DNA of 64,000 nt from Psococerastis gibbosa (lineage: Eukaryota > Arthropoda > Insecta > Psocodea > Psocidae): contig OZ020484.1 of NCBI GenBank assembly GCA_963971405.1, positions 33,130,770 to 33,194,769 on the forward strand, in the 5' to 3' direction. The notes under the pieces were generated by a model. The model made no database searches. It was not told the DNA's origin and saw nothing but the letters and a program-made list of their open reading frames with translations. This document shows positions 23,485 through 34,049 of this stretch, in pieces. Both the position numbers and the translations under genes were made by a program. Within the stretch, counting starts at the first letter, position 1; every line of letters starts with the position of its first letter.

Positions 23485-25170
23485 TTCCCAGGGGACTTTC
23501 ACCTCAAAAGAAGCAATCCAAAAAGGGTGGGAACGGGAAAAATTTGACAAAGAGGTGGGCTTATAATTTCCTTATATATGATTCCCATCGTTCTCCTGAG
23601 CACAAAAACAAAAAATAAGAAGTTTCTGTTGGGACATTCATCCCTTAAGAAGGGGACAAATTTTCGTCCAATTAAACTTGACAAACGAGATTTTGAGAAA
23701 TCTCAATTTGGAACAGTGCATAGTAGTTTCTAGTATGTCAAAACGTAATTATAAGAAAATTCCGTTAGGGCTTTCAACCCTTAAGAAGCAATCCAAAAAA
23801 GGAGGGAACGGGAAAAATTTGTCGAAGAGGAGGGCTTATAATTTCCCCCTATCTGAAAACCATGTTTTACCCAAGTCTGAAAACTGAAAATAAGAATTTT
23901 TCGTTGGGGCTTTCATCCCTTAAGAGTGGTTCAAATTTTCGTCAAATTTTTCTTGACGAACGAGATAATGACATTTCTCAATTTTAAATAATACCTAGTA
24001 GTTTTTAGTATGTGAAAACGTAATTATCAGACAATTCCGTTGGGGCTTTCACCCCTTAAGAAGCAATCCAAAAGGGGTGGGATCGGGAAAAATTTGACAA
24101 AGAGGTGGGCTTATAATTTCCCTATGTATGATTCCCACCGTTCTCCTGAGCACGAAAACGAAAAATAAGAAGTTTCTGTTGGGACATTCATCCCTTAAGA
24201 GGGGGATAAATTTTCGTCAAATTAAACTTGACGAACGAGATTTTGAGAAATCTGAATTTGGAACAATGCATAGTAGTTTCTAGTATGTCAAAACGTAATT
24301 ATAAGAAAATTCCGTTGGGGCTTTCATCCCCTAAGAAGCAATCCAAAAAGGGAGGGAACGGGAAAAATTTGTCGAAGAGGAGGGTTTATAATTTCCCCTT
24401 ATCTGAAAACCATAGTTCACCCAAATCTGAAAACTGAAAATAAGAATTTTTCGTTGGGGCTTTCATCCCTTAAGAGTGGTTCAAATTTTCGTCAAATTTT
24501 TCTTGACGAACGAGATAATGACATTTCTCAATTTTAAATAATACCTAGTAGTTTTTAGTATGTGAAAACGTAATTATCAGAAAATTCCGTTGGGGCTTTC
24601 ACCCCTTAAGAATCAATCCAAAAGGGGTGGGACCGGGAAAAAATTGACGAAGAGGTGGGCTTATAATTTCCCTATATATGATTCCCACCGTTCTCCTGAG
24701 CTCGAAAAAGAAAAATAAGAAGTTTCTGTTGGAACATTCATCCCTTAAGAAGGGGACAAATTTTCGTCAAATTAAACTTGACGAACGAGATGTTGACAAA
24801 TCTCAATTTTTAACAATTCATAGTAGTTTCTAGTATGACAAAACGTAATTATAAGAAAATTCCATTGGGGCTTTCACCCCTTAAGAAGCAATCCAAAAAA
24901 GGAGGGAACGGGAAAAATTTGTCGAAGAGGTGGGCTAATAATTTCCCCTTATCTGAAAACCATGGTTCACCCAAGTCTGAAAACTGAAAATAAGAATTTT
25001 TCGTTGGGGCTTTCATCCCTTAAGACTGGTTCAAATTTTTGTATAATTTTACTTGACGAATGAGAGGATGACAAATATCAAATTGAAACTATGCGTAATA
25101 GTGTCTAGTATGTGTAAACTTAAATATAAGAAAATTCCGTCGGGGCTTTCACCCTTTAAGACGCTATTCA
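23485..25170 (+). repeat. Higher-order tandem array, left arm (137-bp monomer, 550-bp unit)
   Basis: Monomers start near 23,485, 23,623, 23,760, 23,899, 24,035, 24,173, 24,310, 24,449, 24,585, 24,723, 24,860, 24,999 and 25,135, a spacing of 136-139 bp. Each begins with a form of 'ttccgttggggctttcatccc'-like sequence followed by 'ttaag'. Four monomer types recur in fixed order, so a given type returns every 550 bp (23,760, 24,310, 24,860). Copies 550 bp apart are much more alike than neighbouring monomers. Small ORFs at 23,678 and 24,228 are the same repeated frame and not genes. Confidence 0.9.
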
Positions 25171-25248
25171 TAAGGGATGTCATGGTGTGGTACCGGCCAA
25201 GAGTATCGGTGATGAAGTAAAGGAAAGCACATGTGAGCGGGGCTATAT

Positions 25249-25603
25249 GTCAGCAATATAACCCAAGAACAAAATAACACATAGGACATTGATTTTGGGA
25301 CGGCTGTCCATATACGAACTATTAAGCAATTTCATCTGAGACTTGCTCTCCTGAGCCTATAGCAATAATTGAGGACTTGAACTCTCTATTTTACGGTATG
25401 ATTGAAAAAGACCGTATTTTCCCTTTGCCTTGAAAACACGATATGAAGTTATTGCTTTAAAAGCATGCATTCCAATCATGGCTTTAGAGACATCGGGTCC
25501 CATTCTCTTAGCCAAGAGGGTGGCGTCAATAGCTCGCCTAATGAACACTCGTCCCAAAATCAATGTAGTAGGTGTTATTTTGTTCTTGGGTTATATTGCC
25601 GAC
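25249..25603 (-). mobile_element. 355-bp sub-element with ~55-bp inverted ends, left-arm copy
   Basis: Ends 'gtcagcaatataacccaaga' and the matching inverted end bound a 355-bp unit present three times (here, 30,024-30,378 and 33,600-33,953). A 68-codon minus-strand ORF lies inside at 25,357-25,563. It includes IRRAIDATLLAKRMGPDVSK, then MIGMHAFKAITSYRVFKAKGK. The 'G-x-HAF-x...F-x-x-KGK' spacing recalls the GxHAFTGCDxxxxFxxKGK segment of PIN/FEN-like proteins carried by some animal repeats, but TGCD is not conserved. That link is a guess. Confidence 0.6.
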
Positions 25604-26196
25604 AAAAAAAAAAATTGGTTGTCTGTAAGTCGGTTGTAAAGTCGGTTTACGGACGATAGTTTTACGTGACAACCCCTAAATCAACTTAAACATAATTAAC
25701 TAACTTACCCTAAACAATATATGGCTGGAAAGAGTACCGTAGTTTGCATTTTTTAAATAGATAATAATGGGGCCGAAAGAGTCCAATTTGGTTGAAAATC
25801 GTGTGCACCCCCTGACGTTTCACACCCCCAAAGCAAAACCCCTTACTTGATCACCACAAGTATAGCATGGCCTGAAAGAGGAGAAATAGACGAAGACATG
25901 GGTATAATTTAAATTAAGGTAGGCCTTCCTCGTCAGCCTAAAAAAATTGCTTTAAACCCCCCCTCATGCAATTCAAATGGGATTGCTGCTAATGCGTCAT
26001 TTTGTGTTCCACTCGTGTTGAAGGGGTGACGGGGTGAATTAATTATTAATTAATAATTAAAATATTTATTTATACTCGTTTGAAACCATAATTTGTACTG
26101 CTCCTAATGAAATTTAAAAATTAAAAATTAATTTCGGTTGAAAATTGCAGGCTGTGGATTTTTTTTGCTCAATAGATGCATATAAATTGGAAAGTA

Positions 26197-27120
26197 TCTG
26201 GCGGGGGGCTAAGCCCGGGGTTTTTGGTGACAAAGACGTTATGGAGGCAAAAGGCATAGCATCTACAATAACGAAAGGGAAAGTAATTCTTGGTATGCCT
26301 AATTTACATGCATCATAAAAAAATCGACATATTGATCAAGTACTTTCACAAAAACTTGTTACTCAAAATGCTTAAAATTCCGATATTTCAGACTTATTTT
26401 CTCAAACTTTTCTAAGTAGGAGACCCCCGGGCCCCCCTCCGTGGTAGTTTTATTGGTCGGTAAAAACTCAACTTTACTGCTTGGAAAATGCGAAAAACCT
26501 CACTAATTTGGGCCTATTTGTTGATTTTTTTTTTCCGGGGGAGAGCCCCGGTACCCCCTTTTTCTAGGGTATAACATGCGCAAAACCTCACTAATTTGGG
26601 CCTATTTATGAATTGCTTTTCTTTTTTTCTCCAGGGGAGACCCCCGGGCCTCCCTTTCTTCTTTCTCACTTCAGAAGTGAATGAGTAATGATTCCCGGTT
26701 TTGGGGTCCTAAATCCCCCCCCCCCCAGAAATGTTGGGAATTTACGCCAATGACTATATTACACTTATATTATCAATTTTTTTCCCCGGGGGAGACTCTC
26801 GGGCCCCCCTCTTTGGATTACGTGCAATATTGTTTCTATAAGATCTAGTCCGCATATCAACGTTGTCTGGCTGTGTCCCCACTAATTTAGCTTTTTATAT
26901 GTACCTATGGTAACATAAATAGCCTACGAGTAACACCATAACCTGCATAACCTGGGATAGGATCACAGCCACCCCCGAAGAAAATCGTGGCTAAGGCTTG
27001 CATTCCACTAATGACAATCACTCATAACAAAGATGAAATAATAAGACAAGGTAGGGCGCACCAAAGGTCTTGCGGGGGGAGGGGGGGGGGGCGCAGCAAA
27101 AGTTATTTACGCTACTGCTC
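26197..27120. repeat. Spacer: recurring GC-rich dyad units
   Basis: The motif 'ccgggggagacccccgggcc' or variants recurs near 26,420, 26,534, 26,631 and 26,783, between repeats of 'aacctcactaatttgggcct' (26,495 and 26,584). A related copy in reverse lies near 31,175. It looks like a degenerate tandem repeat of ~110-150 bp. No gene. Confidence 0.6.
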
Positions 27121-27185
27121 AAAACGTGTAAATCCGGTGAAATCTTGGGGCTCCTTATAGTACTGCGTATAAATTGGAAAGCAAA
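27120..27185 (+). repeat. Element A, 3' end fragment
   Basis: 'aaaacgtgtaaatccggtga' followed by 'tataaattggaaagcaa' matches only the last ~65 bp of element A. Confidence 0.6.
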
Positions 27186-27189
27186 AATT

Positions 27190-27570
27190 TCTACAATTTA
27201 TACTTCATAGGACTGTTATTGGCCGGAAAACTGGCCAAGGGCCGAGAAATTACCCAACATTAAAATTTTTGGTTTTCTCTAATTTCGCCCCTAATTATAC
27301 AATTCGAAAATTTTCTTCAATTTATGCTTCAGAGTCCTGTCATTGGTCGGAAAAATTGCCCAAGGACCAAGAAATAGCCCAAAGTTAAATTTTTGGTTTT
27401 CTCTAACATAGCCCCTAATTACACAATTCGTAAACATTTCTTCAATTTATGCTTCAAAGATCTCTTATTGGTCGGAAAAGTGGCCAAGGGCCGAGAAATT
27501 ACCCAAAGTTAAACTATTCGGTTTTCTTTAACTTCCCCCCTAATTCGAAAAATTTCTTCAATTTATGCTA
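27190..27570 (+). repeat. ~120-bp tandem repeat, three units
   Basis: Units start at 'caatttat(a/g)c' near 27,194, 27,318, 27,443 and 27,559. Each contains 'attggtcggaaaa', 'ggccaagggccgagaaat' and 'ggttttctctaa'. The family recurs inverted at 28,540-28,892. Confidence 0.85.
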
Positions 27571-28276
27571 AGCAGTAATAATTTATTTTCTGACACCGTT
27601 TTCATCATTCGTTCTAATATATGTATGTTATGTTATGGCACAGTTGCATAACTTGATTTACGAAAAACAGCTCAAAAATGGTTATTTTCTGTAAAATTTG
27701 ATTTTGTCACATAAAATGGCCATTGGGGATGTCCGAGTTGCTCTCCATGCATGCTCATTCTGCGGGAACTACACATTCCTGGTACGATACATTGTATCAT
27801 TATTCCCTTACATCTAATCTTACCTTTCAAGTATGGAGTGAGGGCACAACCTTCACAATTACAATTTTTTGAATAATAGGCCCGATCAGGTGGGTTTACA
27901 TATTGTGATAGCATTAACACTGAGAACTTACCGACGATGATTTCATTTTTCCTACATGGCTACATGTCACCTGGAGATTTCATGTGTGAAAAATAGGACT
28001 GAAATAATGAGGGTTTTAATACGCATTTTTATAGCATTAAAGTTTTGAATTTACAGACGAGCCCGAGTTGGGCTAGCTGTGACTAATTATTTAAGTAACT
28101 ATATATTAATTGAATTCAATAATATTGGCAAACAAAATACAGGCAAAACTGTTGTAACAAATAGTGAAGTGTGAAAAAAATCATGATGATTAGCCTACGA
28201 AGGTATTTAAATTGAAAAAAAAATGCATTAACAGAATACATAATATGCTAGGCCTATAATGAATGCGAAAATTGAA
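27571..28276. other. Spacer stretch with an unrecognised ORF
   Basis: A minus-strand 82-codon ORF at 27,672-27,920 contains NCNCEGCALTPYLKGK, followed in the DNA by a donor-like AAAG|gtaaga. It could be an exon remnant, but I recognise no family and see no partner exon. Confidence 0.3.
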
Positions 28277-28278
28277 AT

Positions 28279-28450
28279 AAATAAATAATGACTTTATTCT
28301 GTTATTATGCCAACCTAGTGGAGTTAGGGCTATAAAGCCTTCTCTCATACTCAACTAGAAAAGCCCAGGCCTGCCTGCTTTGCATGCCCTCCGAAGCATG
28401 ATGAGAAAATTTATCATATGTGGGACTCAAACCAACAACAGACATGAATC
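28279..28450 (-). repeat. tRNA-derived SINE, copy 1
   Basis: On the minus strand the head has a B box in 'ttggtttgagtcccac'. The body has 'gggctataaagcc' and 'gccaacctagtgg' (plus strand). It ends in a TTTA-rich tail. Same family as 44,095, 44,937, 50,523 and 55,437. Confidence 0.65.
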
Positions 28451-28539
28451 GGCAAGGAAGGAAAAAAAAATGAGGGTTTTTAACGAAACTACGATGCTTA
28501 GGGGCCGCTCTTGGTGTTGAATGGGGCTAATCTGCTTGC

Positions 28540-28892
28540 ACTAGAAAATTAAAAAATATTCAAATACTGTAATTAAGCCCAAAATTATCTCGTTCTTGGC
28601 AACTTTTCTAACCAATAACAGCGATATCGATTATGATATTTAATTATTTAATTTGTCGAATTGTGCATTTAGGGGTGAAATTATTAAAATAAAAATTAAA
28701 CTTGAAATTTGGCAATTGTTCCCCTCTTGCCATATTTTTCCGTCCATAACAGTATTCTGAACCAGAAATTTAAGAAAATTTTCGAATAATGTAATTTAGA
28801 GCGAAGTTAGTGAAAACCAAAATTTTGGGTAATCTCTTTACTCTTGGCCACTTTTCCGACTAATAGCTCAATTCTTAGGCATAAATTTAAAA
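28540..28892 (-). repeat. ~120-bp tandem repeat, inverted partner
   Basis: Three diverged units in reverse orientation to 27,190-27,570, with 'gaaaaccaaaattttgggta', 'ttggccacttttccg' and 'ccaataaca' blocks. It forms a second inverted pair inside the spacer that is not concentric with the main arms. Confidence 0.75.
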
Positions 28893-29455
28893 TTTATGTT
28901 AGAAAAAGGAGGCGTCAGCTCGACTTAAGTGACTTAACCAAGTTCGGTAGTCCTGATTTCGTACAATTATTTGATTCTTCCCATACATCATTTCTAAATT
29001 TTTTAAAAACCGCGCTAAAATTAAGTTTGCTCTATTGTGGCCAGCAATACAGCCAATTTGTTGTTAATAATTGAAGCACAGGCCGGCCACGCGGGTCGCT
29101 CACGCGGGTCGCTACCACGGGTCGCTAACGCGGGTCAGTAACGCTGGTTTAAAGGCTGGTTTATTCATTTCAATTGAAATTATACCCATGTGTTCATCTA
29201 ATCTTGCTCTTTCAGGCCATGCTATATCTGTTGTGATAGGGCAAGGGGTTCGACTTTGGGGGGTGGAAACGTGAGGAGGTACGCCAAAATTTGCCGATTT
29301 TAATGGAAAATATGTCCTTTCGGGGGTGTTAATATCAATTTGAAAACTTCAAACTACGTTAGTTCTTTTCCACCTTTCTTACTCTTTCCAGGCATATATT
29401 TAGGGTAAGCCATCACTGTACCGGCGGAAAACGGGTTCAAAGGGTAGGTACTTTT
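28893..29455. repeat. Spacer: diverged duplicate of the inner arm region
   Basis: About 29,170-29,420 repeats, with divergence, the sequence at 29,715-29,920 ('atacccatgt', 'caggccatgctatat', 'gtgatagggcaaggggtt', 'ctctttccaggcatatat'). No gene is supported, although an ORF at 28,844-29,074 is open. Confidence 0.5.
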
Positions 29456-30378
29456 CAATTTATATGCATAAAGTAAAAAAAAATCCACAGCCTGCAATTT
29501 TCAACCGAAATTAATTTTTAATTTTTAAATTTCATTAGAAGCAGTACAAATTATGGTTTCAAACGAGTACAAATAAATATTTTCAAATTCCCCCCTTCAC
29601 CCCTTCAACACGAGTGGAACAAAAAAAATGACGTATTAGCAGCAATCCCATTTGAATTGCATGGGGGGTTTAAAGCAATTTTCTTAGGCTGACGAGGAAG
29701 GCCTACCTTAATTTAAATTATACCCATGTCTTCGTCTATTTCTCCCCTTTCAGGCCATGCTATATTTGTGGTGATCAAGTAAGGGGTTTCGCTGTGGGGG
29801 TGTGAAACGTCAGGGGGTGCACACGATTTTCAACCGAAATAGGACTCTTTCGGCCCCATTATTATCTATTTAAAAAATGCAAACTACGGTACTCTTTCCA
29901 GCCATATATTGTTTAGGGTAAGTTAGTAAATTATGTTTAAGTTGATTTAGGGGTTGTCACGTAAAACTATCGTCCGTAAACCGACTTTACAACCGACTTA
30001 CAAACAACCAATTTTTTTTTTTTGTCGGCAATATAACCCAAGAACAAAATAACACCTACTACATTGATTTTGGGACGAGTGTTCATTAGGCGAGCTATTG
30101 ACGCCACCCTCTTGGCTAAGAGAATGGGACCCGATGTCTCTAAAGCCATGATTGGAATGCATGCTTTTAAAGCAATAACTTCATATCTTGTTTTCGAGGC
30201 AAAGGGAAAATGCGGTCTTTTTCAATAATACCGTAAAATAGAGAGTTCATGTCCTCAATTATTGCCATAGGCTCAGGAGATCAAGTCTCAGATGAAATAT
30301 CTTAATAGTTCGTATATGGACAGCCGTCCCAAAATCAATGTCCTATGTGTTATTTTGTTCTTGGGTTATATTGCTGGC
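29456..30378 (+). repeat. Third copy of the inner arm (~0.92 kb), in the spacer
   Basis: Same orientation as the right arm, aligning to about 33,007-33,953, from 'caatttatatgcata' to the end of the 355-bp sub-element at 30,378. It is more diverged than the arms are from each other; its copy of the small ORF has a stop after GLFQ. Homology stops exactly at the sub-element end. Confidence 0.8.
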
Positions 30379-31685
30379 AAAAATAGGAAGCACAACAGTG
30401 TCATTGATTTTAATTCAAAACCAATCGTTTATTTGGGGCATGAATCAATATATTTTTACAGTGGAAATACATTCTCGTGTCGGATTCCTCCTGATACCAT
30501 ACATACCATAGGCTATCTGTGGCTTCTTCAGCTGTTCCTCCGAGTCCTGAGATAAATAAACAATTGTTGCTTTCAGTGAAATTGAAATCTTTCCCTCTGG
30601 TTACAGCAGTATAAGATTTTGTTCCATTATTCGGCTAAAAGTTCTGGAAATGCACCTTTAAATTTTCAATTCCAATGTGCTCATGTCACAGGGCAGCTCC
30701 TATGAATCAAAGAGGGGGGGGGGGCGTGCCTCCTAAATGTACATGGGAGCTGCAGCTCCTATGAACCAGAAGTTAGCTCTTGTGCTCATGTAACTTTCTG
30801 CTTAGGGCCAAAAATACGGATGTCAATTAGCCCCCCTTCTTTCCCTTTCACATTGTTTCATTGATGGTGTGACATAGATTTCTATTTTAACGTCTACACG
30901 GAATGCTTCAAATGAACTAACAAACATTCTTTAACGAAAACTTCAAAATTCTCCTGTGTTCAAGTGAGCATAAGCAGATATTTAATGTTGATTAAAATTG
31001 CCAAATTCCAGCTTCAGCCTTGAAATTACACCCATTTTAAGTGCGCTTCCACGCGTTTTAAGTAATTTGCTACTAATGTAACAGTTTCTTTTAACGACAA
31101 ACTCAACCCTCCCACCCAGGCAAGGAAGGGTACAAAACTGACAAAGGAATCCTTATTCATATTGCAGCAAACAGGGGGGCACGGGGGTCTCCCCCGGAGG
31201 TTTTTTTAAAAAAATAGGCCCGAAATAGTGAGGTTTCACGATTATAACAGCCGCAAAGCTTATAATTTACACAGGAAGACATATTCACGTTACTTATGTT
31301 ATTTATGGGGAGGGGGGAGGCTGCAGCCCAATATGCCCCCTTGCTTAAGGTCTTGGTGGAATGGGAAGAAAAAGTTTGTAGAATAAATAATAAAATAGTA
31401 GGTCTAATGGAAAACGTCCCAGTCCCTGTCTGGTTTTTCCGGTACCCAGTGCATTCTGCTGCCCCTGGTGTACCGCAGTACTGACGAAAAATATAATTTT
31501 TAGTTTTAAATGAGATGAAGTTCCTAACTTCATAATAATTATAGTCAACTTCGAAAACAAATTGATATTTAATATTTTTATTAATTACATAGATTATCTT
31601 ATTATTTTTGGGAATCGAAGTGCGCCCCCACAATGCTGTGCCCCCCCCCCCCGCGCCGCGGGGGTTGCGGGGTCTTATTTACGCC
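30379..31685. other. Spacer stretch, no recognised gene
   Basis: A 158-codon minus-strand ORF at 31,157-31,633 is the longest unexplained frame here, but it matches nothing known and starts in repeat-derived GC-rich sequence. G- and C-runs occur near 30,712 and 31,640; the second resembles 54,905. Confidence 0.35.
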
Positions 31686-32437
31686 ACTGGTTGTGAGGTC
31701 CCAGGAGCCCAAAAAAGTGTTTTTTACGAAAAGTCTGTCGCTCTGTCACTCAATCTGTCTGTCTGTTCATCGATTTCCAGACAAACTACTCAGTCGATTT
31801 AGATGAAATTTGGCATGTAGGTTCATAAAAATCATACCTCGCGTCAATTTATTTTGGGCTATCTCAATTTGGGGGGTTTTATTCTCAAAAACTCCAAAAA
31901 CGTCTAAAAAATTTATTTATCAAATACGGCTCCAACGATTTCTTTTAAATTCACATATATTGTAGTCGTTATTAACGTTAACAAAATGCGGTGGGGCACT
32001 TGCCCCTTGATAGTTTGCTTCTGAGAGTAAAAAATAAAAATAACTAAATTTTCATTAAAAATGGTTAAAAAAATAATTTATCTGCGAAACCTTTCTATCG
32101 ATGATTTGTACCTTCAGGCATGTTTTAGGTGTTAAATTGAGTAACGAAACCGGACAGGTTTCTTTACCAAGAAACTATTTTGTTTTGTGCAAAAACATTT
32201 CTCTTTCAAAAATTTTGAAAATTCACGCTCAAATCCAATGCGTGCCCTGCCATTATTACTGTGAGGTATCTAGAATTTACCTCACCTCCAGTGACGCCAG
32301 GTGGACAACCCCTCCGCGCCCTGATATATCCAAAATTTAAACATAGGAAAATTATTTACCTTGAAATTACTCATTTTCTCTGTCTACTACTTGATAAATT
32401 GGAAAACATGTTCGAGTAAACTCGGACCAATTCTTTG
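31686..32437 (-). repeat. Element A, copy 5
   Basis: Reverse-orientation copy from 'ttgtgaggtcccaggagccc' to 'actcggaccaattctttg', truncated at the 'gctttcc' end. It lies inside the giant foldback spacer. Confidence 0.75.
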
Positions 32438-33006
32438 ATTGTTGATTGCTTTCTTCAATATACAATATATATCATATGAATTTAAGTAGTATCACATCTC
32501 GTTCCAATTTTTCTTGTGTCCATATTTATTGAAACAATATTATAGAGTGTGTAGTCAAGGGAGTTGTAATTCCTTAATTTGTTGTTAAATATTTGTTTAT
32601 CTAGTGGCGGTAGGCTACTATTTTTAGTTAGTTGTTAATTTTACATTTCGCTGCAGCCCAGTAAGCCTCTCATGGCTAGGGTCGTACAGTAGCTATGAGT
32701 TAGTCATTAGACATGGCAACCATTAGGAGGTTTACTTCGTAGTAAGAGTATTGAGAATTGATTCAGCATGCAAAATATTCAATTCAGCACACTATTGGCT
32801 GTTCAGTTAAATCCGGCCGAACCGAGATGTGAAAAAAACACTTAAAAACGCCGGGGCAAGAGGGCCGGTCTAGACCAGTGGTTCCCAAATGGTGTGGATG
32901 TTTTGCCCTTTCTTAAATGGGTTTAAGAGGTGATGTCCAGCTACTCTTTCCAGACATATATTTACGGTAAGCCACCACTGTATCGGCGGAAAACTGTTTT
33001 AAAGGG
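32438..33006. other. Spacer stretch before the right arm
   Basis: No gene. The last ~70 bp ('ctctttccagacatatatt...ggcggaaaact') still match the third copy at 29,390-29,450 but not the left arm. Confidence 0.4.
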
Positions 33007-33599
33007 TATTTTCCAATTTATATGCATCTATTGAGCAAAAAAAAATCCACAGCCTGCAATTTTCAACCGAAATTAATTTTTAATTTTTAAATTTCATTAG
33101 GAGCAGTACAAATTATGGTTTCAAACGAGTATAAATAAATATTTTAATTATTAATTAATAATTAATTCACCCCGTCACCCCTTCAACACGAGTGGAACAC
33201 AAAATGACGCATTAGCAGCAATCCCATTTGAATTGCATGAGGGGGGGTTTAAAGCAATTTTTTTAGGCTGACGAGGAAGGCCTACCTTAATTTAAATTAT
33301 ACCCATGTCTTCGTCTATTTCTCCTCTTTCAGGCCATGCTATACTTGTGGTGATCAAGTAAGGGGTTTTGCTTTGGGGGTGTGAAACGTCAGGGGGTGCA
33401 CACGATTTTCAACCAAATTGGACTCTTTCGGCCCCATTATTATCTATTTAAAAAATGCAAACTACGGTACTCTTTCCAGCCATATATTGTTTAGGGTAAG
33501 TTAGTTAATTATGTTTAAGTTGATTTAGGGGTTGTCACGTAAAACTATCGTCCGTAAACCGACTTTACAACCGACTTACAGACAACCAATTTTTTTTTT

Positions 33600-33953
33600 G
33601 TCGGCAATATAACCCAAGAACAAAATAACACCTACTACATTGATTTTGGGACGAGTGTTCATTAGGCGAGCTATTGACGCCACCCTCTTGGCTAAGAGAA
33701 TGGGACCCGATGTCTCTAAAGCCATGATTGGAATGCATGCTTTTAAAGCAATAACTTCATATCGTGTTTTCAAGGCAAAGGGAAAATACGGTCTTTTTCA
33801 ATCATACCGTAAAATAGAGAGTTCAAGTCCTCAATTATTGCTATAGGCTCAGGAGAGCAAGTCTCAGATGAAATTGCTTAATAGTTCGTATATGGACAGC
33901 CGTCCCAAAATCAATGTCCTATGTGTTATTTTGTTCTTGGGTTATATTGCTGA
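33600..33953 (+). mobile_element. 355-bp sub-element, right-arm copy
   Basis: Same unit as 25,249-25,603, with its ~55-bp inverted ends. The 68-codon ORF on the plus strand at 33,640-33,846 is identical to the left-arm one. Confidence 0.6.
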
Positions 33954-34049
33954 CATATAGCCCCGCTCACATGTGCTTTCCTTTACTTCATCACCGATAC
34001 TCTTGGCCGGTACCACACCATGACATCCCTTATGAATAGCGTCTTAAAG

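Larger units (their letters stand above)
23237..26196 (+). repeat. Left arm of the giant foldback
   Basis: Order from outside in: ~230-bp terminal region with 'acttgacgaa' motifs, tandem array 23,485-25,170, 355-bp sub-element 25,249-25,603, then a unique part ending at 'ataaattggaaagtat'. All of it recurs inverted in the right arm. Confidence 0.85.

Noticed and set aside
23678-24437. Paired 69-aa ORFs starting MTNEILRNLN as duplicated genes
   Set aside because: They are the same frame repeated with the 550-bp satellite unit and have no independent coding signal.
23485-25170. CRISPR-like array
   Set aside because: Repeats are ~137-bp contiguous monomers without unique spacers, in a eukaryotic genome.
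31157-31633. 158-codon minus-strand ORF as a host gene
   Set aside because: No recognisable domain, it begins in GC-rich repeat sequence, lies in the foldback spacer and has no splice partners.
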